Shown here: one piece after another, positions 1-7,424 of the stretch
Position numbering within the stretch: position 1 is the first letter of the stretch
How the letters are laid out: the number at the start of each line of letters is the position of its first letter
From: an uncultured Psychroserpens sp.
GTDB lineage: Bacteria > Bacteroidota > Bacteroidia > Flavobacteriales > Flavobacteriaceae
Length of the DNA: 64,000 nucleotides
NCBI RefSeq assembly: GCF_947501425.1
Contig: NZ_CANMVN010000005.1
Span: 124,001-188,000, forward strand
Reading direction: 5' to 3'
Program-made: the position numbers and the translations under genes
The notes under the pieces: model-generated
Databases searched by the model: none
The model's input: only the letters and a program-made list of their open reading frames with translations
Told to the model about the DNA's origin: nothing

Positions 1-71
1 CCTGCTTTTTTAAACAGTTTAATCGCATCTTTGTGGAATGCTTGGACAGTTGTTACTATGATTAATTTCAT
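1..71 (-). CDS. 5' end of a small hypothetical gene, truncated by the window edge
   Basis: Only the first 23 codons are visible, beginning MKLIIVTTVQAF and continuing to the window edge. The ATG overlaps the TAA stop of the RND pump gene by one base (TAATG), which implies translational coupling and membership of the efflux operon. The start looks like a small cytoplasmic alpha/beta protein. I do not recognise the family from this fragment. A small PII-like protein after an RND pump is one possibility, but that is a guess. Confidence 0.6.
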   Translation of the reverse strand, partial: MKLIIVTTVQAFHKDAIKLFKKA

Positions 72-3000
72 TATTTATGATTTTTACGTTCGATCATATA
101 ATAGACTAATGGCACAACCAACAAGGTTAATACTGTAGACACTATTGTTCCTCCCATTAGTGAAATGGCTAAACCTTGAAAAATTGGGTCAAATAAGATG
201 ACAAATGCACCTATAACAACAGTTCCTGCAGTTAGCAATATTGGTGTTGTACGCACAGCTCCTGCTTCAATTGCAGCTTGTTTTAATGGAATACCTTCAT
301 CCAATCGGAGATTAATAAAATCTATTAATAGTACTGAGTTTCTTACCATAATACCTGCTAAAGCAATCATTCCGATAAAAGAAGTCGCTGTAAAAAACGC
401 ACCCATTATCCAATGACCAATTATAATTCCTATGAGCGATAATGGAATAGCAACCATCATGACAACTGGAGCCTTGAAGTTTTGAAACCATCCAACTATT
501 AAAATGTAAATCAAAATAATAGCACCTAAAAAGGCAATTCCCAAATCTCTAAAGACTTCTAAGGTAATTTGCCACTCACCATCCCATTTGACCGTATAAT
601 CATCTTCAAAATCAGGTTGTCCCAAATACATTTCATTAATCTCAAACCCTTCAGGCAGCTTGATATTTTTCAACTTGTCTTCCATACCCAAAATAGCATA
701 AGCCGGACTCTCGAGTTCGCCAGCCATATCAGCTAAAACATAGACTACACGTTTTTGATTTTTCCTGTAAATACTCTTAGCACTTGTCGTTTCAATACTA
801 TTCACCAAATCTCCTATCGGCACTAAATGACCTTGGTTAGATTTAATTTTTAATTGTAATATATCTTGTACAGTAGACTTCTCTTTTTCATCCAAAGCCA
901 ACACCAAAGCCACTTGATTTACAGCATCCTCATCATATAAAGTCGTTAGTGATCTATTAGATAGTGCCATATTCATGGTATAGGCAATTTGCTTAGGTGC
1001 CACGCCATACAACATCGCCTTCTCTTTATCAATAATAAATTGATATTCTACCTGATCAGCTTCAGTCATCCAATCTACATCAACAACATCTTGAGTAGTA
1101 CTCAAAATATTCTGAACATGATTTGCTACCTCTATTTGAGTATTGTAATCTGGTCCATAAACTTCAGCAACAATAGTAGATAAAACTGGTGGTCCTGGCG
1201 GAACTTCAACAACCTTAACATTCGCATTATACTTTGAAGCTATGTTTTGAATTTCTGGACGTAATAGCTTAGCTATATCATGACTTTGAGCACTACGTTC
1301 GCTTTTATCAATTAGATTGACCTGAATATCAGCCATATTACTTCCTCCTCTCAAATCGTAATGACGTACCAATCCGTTAAATGTTATTGGAGCCGACGTC
1401 CCAACATAGTTTTGATAATTGACTACCTCTGGTCGTGTTGATAGGTATTGTGAGATTTCTTTAGCCACAATTGCTGTTCGTTCTAAAGTTGTGCCTTCTG
1501 GCATATCAATTACTACCTGAAATTCATTCTTATTATCAAACGGCAGCATTTTAACCGCAACAGAATTTGTAAAGAACAGCAGCATTGTGCTTATTAGAAC
1601 TAAGAAGGTTAATCCTAAAAATAGCCAACGTTTGGTTGAATTTTCAATTAACGGACGCTCGAATTTTTCATAGATCTTATAGATCAAAGTGTCTTCTAAA
1701 GGCTTTTTAGGTTTGTCTTTAGCTCCTTTTTTATCCTTCTCACGTAAAAATATATATCCTAAGTATGGCGTAATGGTTAAGGCTACAAACAGAGATAAAA
1801 TCATTGCTATAGAAGCACCTATGGGCATTGGCGCCATATATGGTCCCATTAATCCAGAAACAAAAGCCATTGGTAATACTGAAGCTATAACCGTGAAAGT
1901 CGCTAGAATGGTTGGATTCCCAACCTCATTAATTGCATATAACGCTGCTTGTTTAAAAGGTAAGCGTTTCATTTTAAAATGCCTGTGCATATTTTCGGCA
2001 ATGATAATGGAATCATCTACCACAATACCAGTTACAAATACAAGTGCAAATAACGTAATTCGGTTTAACGTATAGTCTAACATATAGTAACTCAACAAAG
2101 TCAATGCAAAGGTTATTGGCACTGATAAAAATACAACCAGTCCGCCTCGCCATCCCATAGCAAGCATGACCACAAAGGTCACTGCTATAATAGATCCAAT
2201 AAGATGCAGCAGTAGCTCTGAAACCTTATGTGATGCAGTCTCTCCATAATTTCTGGTCACTTCTACATGTACATCATCAGGAATCAGATTTTGACGTAAG
2301 TGCGCTACTTTATCAATAATGACATCGGCAATTCTCATGGCATCAGCACCTTTTCGCTTAGCAACAGAAATAGTTACCGCTGGATACTCTGATTTATAAT
2401 CTGATGATTTTTCACTGCCTTGACCAAAACCTAAACTCACATAATTTTGAGGAATCTCAGGTCCGTCTATAATCTTTGCAATTTGTTTTAGATATATGGG
2501 TTGTTGCTGCTGCACACCTACGATTAGATTTTCAACATCTTCAACGCTCTCTAAAAACCTGCCTGTATTGACAATATACTCCGTATCATTTTTATCAAAT
2601 GTTCCAGAGTTCAATTGTGAATTACTGGCTTTGATCATCTCTGAGACAGATAAAAAATCCAATCCGCTTGCAGCTAATTTATCTTTATCTAAAACAACCC
2701 TAAGCTGTCGATCTCTTCCACCAATTTTATGAGTAACGGCAACATCTTTTACCTTTTTAATTTCCGATTCCAATTCCTGAGCCATTTTACCCAATTGATA
2801 ATCGTCATAATGCTCACTCCACAAGGTTAATCCCAACATTGGAACATCATCAATGGCTCTTGTTTTTACCAATGGAAAAGTAACACCTTCAGGCATTTGA
2901 TCCATATGTTTATTGATCTCATTATACAATTTCACAAAAGAGCGTTCAATATCTTCACCAACATAAAACTGAACAATGACCATACCTTGCTCCTTCATCG

Positions 3001-3265
3001 ATGTGGAATACACATATTCTACGCCTTTAATATTAGAAATGAGTTGCTCTAAAGGTTTGATGACACGCGATTCAACTTCAGTTGGACTGGCTCCCGGATA
3101 GCCAACAAAAATATCTGCCATTGGCACATCAATCTGTGGCTCTTCTTCTCTAGGAATTAAAAACGAACTGTACACACCAATGACCATAAATACAATCATT
3201 AATAGTACTGTTAGCTTTGACCCTATAAAGACCTTGGCAATTTTTCCTGCAAAACCTTCTTTCAT
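71..3265 (-). CDS. RND efflux transporter, permease subunit (AcrB family)
   Basis: This is the inner-membrane proton antiporter of a tripartite efflux pump that moves substrates through an adaptor and a TolC channel. At 1064 residues it has the usual length. It shows an N-terminal membrane segment, two large periplasmic loops and two blocks of membrane helices. The stretch GIVVDDSIIIAEN carries the paired aspartates of helix 4 used for proton relay. GIMVRNSVLLIDF is the matching conserved motif in the second half. It is the third gene of the tolC-adaptor-pump operon, 108 bp after the adaptor, and is coupled to a small downstream gene. Substrate cannot be read from sequence. The operon promoter carries the same Crp-type site as the sulfide genes, so sulfur stress or a metabolite linked to it may be relevant (inference). 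Confidence 0.95.
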   Translation of the reverse strand: MKEGFAGKIAKVFIGSKLTVLLMIVFMVIGVYSSFLIPREEEPQIDVPMADIFVGYPGASPTEVESRVIKPLEQLISNIKGVEYVYSTSMKEQGMVIVQFYVGEDIERSFVKLYNEINKHMDQMPEGVTFPLVKTRAIDDVPMLGLTLWSEHYDDYQLGKMAQELESEIKKVKDVAVTHKIGGRDRQLRVVLDKDKLAASGLDFLSVSEMIKASNSQLNSGTFDKNDTEYIVNTGRFLESVEDVENLIVGVQQQQPIYLKQIAKIIDGPEIPQNYVSLGFGQGSEKSSDYKSEYPAVTISVAKRKGADAMRIADVIIDKVAHLRQNLIPDDVHVEVTRNYGETASHKVSELLLHLIGSIIAVTFVVMLAMGWRGGLVVFLSVPITFALTLLSYYMLDYTLNRITLFALVFVTGIVVDDSIIIAENMHRHFKMKRLPFKQAALYAINEVGNPTILATFTVIASVLPMAFVSGLMGPYMAPMPIGASIAMILSLFVALTITPYLGYIFLREKDKKGAKDKPKKPLEDTLIYKIYEKFERPLIENSTKRWLFLGLTFLVLISTMLLFFTNSVAVKMLPFDNKNEFQVVIDMPEGTTLERTAIVAKEISQYLSTRPEVVNYQNYVGTSAPITFNGLVRHYDLRGGSNMADIQVNLIDKSERSAQSHDIAKLLRPEIQNIASKYNANVKVVEVPPGPPVLSTIVAEVYGPDYNTQIEVANHVQNILSTTQDVVDVDWMTEADQVEYQFIIDKEKAMLYGVAPKQIAYTMNMALSNRSLTTLYDEDAVNQVALVLALDEKEKSTVQDILQLKIKSNQGHLVPIGDLVNSIETTSAKSIYRKNQKRVVYVLADMAGELESPAYAILGMEDKLKNIKLPEGFEINEMYLGQPDFEDDYTVKWDGEWQITLEVFRDLGIAFLGAIILIYILIVGWFQNFKAPVVMMVAIPLSLIGIIIGHWIMGAFFTATSFIGMIALAGIMVRNSVLLIDFINLRLDEGIPLKQAAIEAGAVRTTPILLTAGTVVIGAFVILFDPIFQGLAISLMGGTIVSTVLTLLVVPLVYYMIERKNHK

Positions 3266-3373
3266 TTAAGTAGTATTTTTTTGGCGTTTTTACAGGTCAT
3301 CCGTTGCAATCTTTTTTTATCGTTTTAGACGTAAAAAAAGGATTTCCACTTCTACCCTTAACGCGTATTTTAG

Positions 3374-4450
3374 TTATTGTATTGACACTTTAGCGCCATT
3401 AAATAGTTTTCCTTTTGCTGTAACAATGTAATTCTCGTTAGCATTTAAACCCGAAAGAACTTCAACCTGATCGCCATAAGTTCTACCTAAACGCAACCAT
3501 CTTAAAATTGCTGTATTACTCTGACTTACAGTATAAACTCCTGATAATTGACCATTGTGGATCAAAACTGCGGTTGGTATTAAAACCATATTGGTTTTGA
3601 CGGTTCTTTCAATTGGAAACTGTACCGAAACATACATCCCAGAAAGGACATTGACCTTAGTATCATCCAGCTCTATCTTAACCAAATACTGACCTCCTGT
3701 TTGTTGTGCTGAAGGACTCACCTCTGAAACGTTTCCATTAATGGTCTCACCCATAGATTTGACATTCACTTTTACTTCAGTACCTGTTGTTATTTTAGAA
3801 ATCTCTGTTTCAGGAACCATTGCTATAACTTCAAACTTGCCTGGTGACTCAACTGATATTAATGGTACGCCTGGATTAGCCATATCGCCTGTTTTTACCA
3901 TTTTACCGGTAACTACGCCATCAAATGGAGATCTGATATTAGTATATGCAAATTGTGCGTTAACCTCATTTTGCATTTGTTTGGCTGCTTCCAAACGTGC
4001 TTTAGCCATTTCAAAATTTGCTGTCATATCATCCAACTCTTTTTGAGATGCACTGGCATCAGCAAATAAATTCTGAAAACGGTTATAATCTTTTTGTGCA
4101 TTATTAAAAGCAGCAGTTGCCTCAGTAATACTCGCATTAACTTGTGCTCTTTTTGCTCGTAAATCAGTATTATTTATAGCCACCAACAACTGTCCTTTTC
4201 GCACATTATCTCCTACATTAACAGGCGCATTGGTTACAAATCCCATCATACGTGTACTCAAATTAGCACTATTAGTAGCTTGAATCTTACCGCTAACAGC
4301 TAAGAAAGGTGAAGTATCGTTGGTGAAGGTCTGACTTACAGTAACTGGAATAGCAGGTGAGTTATCTGTAACAGATTTAGTCTCATCATTTGCACAACTC
4401 GTTAAGAGCACTGTAAGTAATAGTATTGATATGATATATATATTTTTCAT
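3374..4450 (-). CDS. RND efflux periplasmic adaptor (membrane fusion protein), lipoprotein
   Basis: This 358-residue membrane fusion protein bridges the AcrB-type pump and the TolC channel. The N-terminus is a lipoprotein signal with the lipobox cysteine at about residue 19 (LLTSC). The order is barrel-sandwich hybrid, an alpha-helical hairpin (about residues 100-165, rich in Ala, Gln and Lys), the returning lipoyl half (IRSPFDGVVTGK, followed by a VKTGDMANPG turn), a beta barrel and a membrane-proximal domain. It lies 8 bp after the TolC gene, so they are one transcription unit. Nothing indicates a substrate such as metal; no His-rich metal-binding stretch is seen. Confidence 0.93.
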   Translation of the reverse strand: MKNIYIISILLLTVLLTSCANDETKSVTDNSPAIPVTVSQTFTNDTSPFLAVSGKIQATNSANLSTRMMGFVTNAPVNVGDNVRKGQLLVAINNTDLRAKRAQVNASITEATAAFNNAQKDYNRFQNLFADASASQKELDDMTANFEMAKARLEAAKQMQNEVNAQFAYTNIRSPFDGVVTGKMVKTGDMANPGVPLISVESPGKFEVIAMVPETEISKITTGTEVKVNVKSMGETINGNVSEVSPSAQQTGGQYLVKIELDDTKVNVLSGMYVSVQFPIERTVKTNMVLIPTAVLIHNGQLSGVYTVSQSNTAILRWLRLGRTYGDQVEVLSGLNANENYIVTAKGKLFNGAKVSIQ

Positions 4451-4458
4451 AAAAGTGT

Positions 4459-5769
4459 TTATTCTTTAGTTAAAAACTCTAGGTATGCTTGCGCATAATT
4501 ATATTCAAAAATGGTCTGATAATATTCCAATTCCTTTTGTGCATATTGGCTTTCGGCAATAAGTAGATCAGATGTTTTCTCCAAGCCCTCTTTAAATCTG
4601 TTGGTTCTAATTCTCAGAGACTCCTTTGATTGCTGAAGCGCCAGAGATGTTAGTTTAAGTCTATTTTCAGCATCAATAAACATACGTTGCGCTTTATTTA
4701 ACTCCAATTGACTTTGAGACACATATTGATCGTATTCTAGTTTTGATTTTTCATATTCGGCTTTGCTCTTCTGCACTTTGCCAAAACGCTTAGACCCTTG
4801 AAATATATCCCAGCTTAACTGTGCTCCTATGACATAACCATTTGCATTAGCCTGAAACAATTGCTCATCGTAAAACTCATAACTACCAAAAGCATTTAAG
4901 CGTGGTAAAAACGCCATTTTGTTGGCTTTGCTTGTTGCTTTATATGCTTCAGTTGTTAGAGACATTGCTCTTATATCAGCACGATTTTCAGAAATACTAA
5001 CACTAGCATCTGACACTACATTCACCTCTAAAGAATCAACAGGTTGATATACTACAAATGATTTGTCATTCATTAAAAATGAGAGATAATCTGAAGCATT
5101 TTTTACCTGACTATTTGCCATTTGCAATTGGTTTTCAACTTCAGTAACACGTATCTCAACATTTAACACATCTGCACGTTGGATATACCCTTGTGTGAAT
5201 CTGTTTTCTGCGAGCTTTAGATTAGCTTTAGCTGCATTTAAAGCTTTCTCCAAGACATCAACACCTTTGTAGGCTAACTGTAATTGCATATAAGCATTAT
5301 CAACTTCAAACTCTAAATAGTCAACTGTTCGTTGAGCTTTAAGTGACATGGCTTGCATAATAGACCTCGCAGCTTTTCGTTGATAAATACCATCCATATT
5401 TAATATGGGTTGTTGTATTTCAAGTTTTGTAGCAAAGTTTTGTACTACAGATGGATCATTTAGAAGTGCTGGATTAAAATCGGATTGAGTTAACACCTCT
5501 TGATTCAATTTAGATCCGAAAGCAACCAAGGGATTGGTTGTTGAAATCCCTGTATGACTTGCTGTGATGTTAGGAAGGAAAATAGCATCGGTCTGAAGAA
5601 AATCTGCTCTTGCTGAATTGTAAGCTTCATCAGAGATTTTGATATTAGTATTCCTTTCAGCAACAATAGTTTTAACTTCAGATCTAGTAATAGGTACTAA
5701 CTCTTGACCAATGGCATCACACGAAACTAAAATAGCTAATAGGGTATGGATATAAATGATATACTTCAT
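4459..5769 (-). CDS. TolC family outer-membrane efflux channel
   Basis: This outer-membrane channel subunit has two repeated alpha-helical/beta-strand halves typical of the outer membrane efflux protein family, with the repeated ...AENRFTQGYIQ and ...RTNRFKEGLEKTSD segments marking the two helical hairpins. I start at the ATG at 5769 (MKYIIYIHTLL), which gives a clean signal peptide; the seven residues further upstream would need a TTG start. It is first in the efflux operon. Its promoter carries a Crp-type palindrome (5840-5853) 22 nt upstream of a TGACTTTG -7 element, giving a predicted leader of about 35 nt. Confidence 0.92.
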   Translation of the reverse strand: MKYIIYIHTLLAILVSCDAIGQELVPITRSEVKTIVAERNTNIKISDEAYNSARADFLQTDAIFLPNITASHTGISTTNPLVAFGSKLNQEVLTQSDFNPALLNDPSVVQNFATKLEIQQPILNMDGIYQRKAARSIMQAMSLKAQRTVDYLEFEVDNAYMQLQLAYKGVDVLEKALNAAKANLKLAENRFTQGYIQRADVLNVEIRVTEVENQLQMANSQVKNASDYLSFLMNDKSFVVYQPVDSLEVNVVSDASVSISENRADIRAMSLTTEAYKATSKANKMAFLPRLNAFGSYEFYDEQLFQANANGYVIGAQLSWDIFQGSKRFGKVQKSKAEYEKSKLEYDQYVSQSQLELNKAQRMFIDAENRLKLTSLALQQSKESLRIRTNRFKEGLEKTSDLLIAESQYAQKELEYYQTIFEYNYAQAYLEFLTKE

Positions 5770-5809
5770 CAGTAAAAATTTGTTGTACAAAAATAGTTTT
5801 GGAAATCAT

Positions 5810-5853
5810 CAAAGTCAGTAACACTAATCACTTAGTTTTGTAACCTATGTTAC
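5810..5853 (-). promoter_or_regulatory. Crp/Fnr-type activator site plus -7 element, efflux operon
   Basis: The palindrome GTAACATAGGTTAC (read on the minus strand, 5853-5840) is followed after exactly 22 nt by TGACTTTG (5817-5810), one mismatch from TAnnTTTG. The geometry is identical to five other promoters in the window and fits class II activation, with the site centred near -41.5. A perfect but differently placed TAnnTTTG (TATTTTTG, 5795-5788) lies closer to the gene and is an alternative -7 element. Confidence 0.7.
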
Positions 5854-5984
5854 TTTAGAACATTTAAATACATTTGAATAGGCTATTTTTGATTGCATTT
5901 TCATACGTCTAAAATATATGAGCTATGTAAATACTGCAATGATAATGGTCAGGTATATAGATATAGTAAACTTTTATATAACGT

Positions 5985-6015
5985 AAAAAAGCACACAAAT
6001 ACATGTATGCTTTTA
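5985..6015 (-). terminator. Weak candidate terminator after the peroxiredoxin gene
   Basis: The arms AAAAGCA (5987-5993) and TGCTTTT (6008-6014) can form a short stem just downstream of the peroxiredoxin stop codon, followed on the minus strand by a T-run. The stem is only 7 bp, so this is tentative. Confidence 0.4.
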
Positions 6016-6036
6016 CATAATGACAATGCTAACTGC

Positions 6037-6762
6037 TTAATCTTTTAAAACTTCATTTAGCACAACATCTTTATCCATTTTTTTAGTACAGAAAAACCAA
6101 TCTTCACATTCTAAATCATCTGTTCCCGTCATACGTTCTTCAGCAACACCGCATGAACCTGCAGGAGACACAATAACATCATCACCTGGATTCCAATCAG
6201 CAGGAGTAGCAACATTAAATTTATCAGAAGTTTGCATCGCAATTAGCGCTCTGTATAACTCATCAAAATTTCGACCTAAACTTAAAGGGTAATATATAAG
6301 GGCTCGGACAATTCCTTCAGGGTCAACAAAAAATACAGCTCGCACTGCTTGTGTTTTACTCTCACCAGGTTGGATCATACCATACTTCTTAGCGATCTCC
6401 ATAGAAATATCTTCAATTAAAGGGAATTTAACCTCAATATTCTCCATTCCCTTGAATTTAATTTTATCCTTAATGGTTCTCAACCAGGCAATATGACTAT
6501 ATAAGCCATCTATTGATAAACCTATAAGGTTACAATTAGCCTTTTTAAATTTCTCTTCCAGATGTGCAAAAGTCATAAACTCAGAAGTACATACTGGAGT
6601 GAAATCTGCTGGATGACTAAATAAGATGGACCATTCTCCTTTATAGTCTGAAGGGAAATTAATTTCACCTTGAGTTGTTATGGCCTTAAATTCTGGAGCC
6701 TTATCACCTATCCTTGGTATTGATTGAATCATTGTTTCATCTATTGTTTCAGTTGTGTTCAT
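6037..6762 (-). CDS. Peroxiredoxin, 1-Cys Prx6-type
   Basis: This is a thiol peroxidase that reduces hydrogen peroxide and organic hydroperoxides; family members can also act on persulfides. The peroxidatic cysteine is C58 in PADFTPVC. It has the long C-terminal Prx6 extension, with RALIYYPLSLGRNFDEL and a late cysteine pair region (GSCGVAEE, ECEDWFFCTKK). At 241 residues it is about 20 longer than the typical 1-Cys enzyme, partly from an N-terminal extension. It is a single-gene unit. Its promoter carries a one-mismatch copy of the palindrome found at the sulfide genes, again 22 nt from the -7 element, so it probably belongs to the same regulon. That would make sense because sulfide oxidation produces reactive sulfur and oxygen species (inference). 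Confidence 0.93.
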   Translation of the reverse strand: MNTTETIDETMIQSIPRIGDKAPEFKAITTQGEINFPSDYKGEWSILFSHPADFTPVCTSEFMTFAHLEEKFKKANCNLIGLSIDGLYSHIAWLRTIKDKIKFKGMENIEVKFPLIEDISMEIAKKYGMIQPGESKTQAVRAVFFVDPEGIVRALIYYPLSLGRNFDELYRALIAMQTSDKFNVATPADWNPGDDVIVSPAGSCGVAEERMTGTDDLECEDWFFCTKKMDKDVVLNEVLKD

Positions 6763-6797
6763 AATAGTATTACTTTATTGTTAATAATTACTGAACA

Positions 6798-6841
6798 TAA
6801 AATTAACTCACAAACCTTTGTTTATATGCAACTTAAGTTAC
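6798..6841 (-). promoter_or_regulatory. Crp/Fnr-type activator site plus -7 element, peroxiredoxin
   Basis: The palindrome GTAACTTAAGTTGC (minus strand, 6841-6828) has one mismatch to GTAAC-N4-GTTAC. Exactly 22 nt later comes TAATTTTA (6805-6798), a TAnnTTTR -7 element. The predicted leader is about 30 nt. Confidence 0.65.
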
Positions 6842-6934
6842 CTAAGCCATTTAGTTTTTTAATGTTGAAATAGATAATCTCAATTCCAGAAGAAGAAGAA
6901 GAATGTTGTTTCGTTAAAAGTAATACTCAATTTT

Positions 6935-6978
6935 GTGACATTTGTCACATAATAAAATATCAAGGAATTCTATCTTTG
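6935..6978 (+). promoter_or_regulatory. Crp-type site and -7 element of the copper-receptor operon
   Basis: GTGACATTTGTCAC (6935-6948) sits inside the perfect 16-bp palindrome TGTGACATTTGTCACA, which is an exact match to the E. coli CRP form TGTGA-N6-TCACA. Exactly 22 nt downstream is TATCTTTG (6971-6978), a perfect TAnnTTTG. The spacing equals that of the GTAAC sites of the sulfide regulon, but the half-site is GTGAC instead of GTAAC. The predicted start of transcription is at about 6983, one base before the ATG, so the mRNA may be nearly leaderless. Confidence 0.7.
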
Positions 6979-6983
6979 TAACA

Positions 6984-7361
6984 ATGAAAATAAGCACCTA
7001 CATTTTTTCCATTTGCTTCACTTCTCTCCTACTATTTAATGCCGCGAGAGTTACGCTTACTTATGCTTATTACGAATACGACCCTATTGGTTTCATTGAG
7101 GCACTTTGCGAAAATCAAGACAAACCAGAATTGGCTTGTAATGGAAAGTGTCAATTGATGAAAGTTTCAGAATCACAAAACAAAGATCAAAATACACCTG
7201 AAGGTATTCTTGATTTCAAGGAACTCATTTTATATCAAAATTCGCCTAACACTACTATTCTAACCCATAAAGAATGGATTAAAAAGCAAACTGTAATTAC
7301 TTACCAGAGTTTATATTCTTATATATCCACTTACGTTTGTTTTCATCCGCCTCGAGTTTAA
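6984..7361 (+). CDS. Small secreted/membrane protein with Cys motif, partner of the copper receptor
   Basis: This 125-residue protein has an N-terminal hydrophobic segment (residues 4-28), then LCENQDKPELACNGKCQL with cysteines at about 42, 52 and 56, and ends in CFHPPRV. I place the start at 6984 because it gives a proper signal/anchor segment; an upstream ATG at 6942 lies inside the palindromic regulator site. It sits 63 bp before a copper-type TonB receptor and shares its promoter. Cys-x3-Cys spacing together with that neighbour suggests metal, perhaps copper, handling at the cell envelope. I know no characterised function, so this is inference from context. Confidence 0.75.
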   Translation: MKISTYIFSICFTSLLLFNAARVTLTYAYYEYDPIGFIEALCENQDKPELACNGKCQLMKVSESQNKDQNTPEGILDFKELILYQNSPNTTILTHKEWIKKQTVITYQSLYSYISTYVCFHPPRV

Positions 7362-7424
7362 CTTTTAAATATCGCTGGTAGCAACTACTACCGAAATTAA
7401 AAGTTAAATCAAACAATACTATAA

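Noticed and set aside
1689-2075. Long open frame on the plus strand inside the RND pump gene
   Set aside because: It is a shadow of the minus-strand gene, has no recognisable motif and no promoter. The same holds for the other antisense frames inside large genes, for example 22655-22975 and 37786-38139.
5716-5790. A longer N-terminus for the TolC gene beginning at 5790
   Set aside because: It would need a TTG start and puts seven polar residues in front of a good signal peptide; the ATG at 5769 fits better.
5788-5795. TATTTTTG as the main -7 element of the efflux operon
   Set aside because: It matches TAnnTTTG but lies 44 nt from the palindrome; the TGACTTTG at 22 nt keeps the spacing of all other sites, so I favour that one and keep this as an alternative.
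6942-6983. An ATG at 6942 as start of the small Cys protein
   Set aside because: It lies inside the regulator palindrome and upstream of the -7 element, so it could not be on the predicted mRNA.
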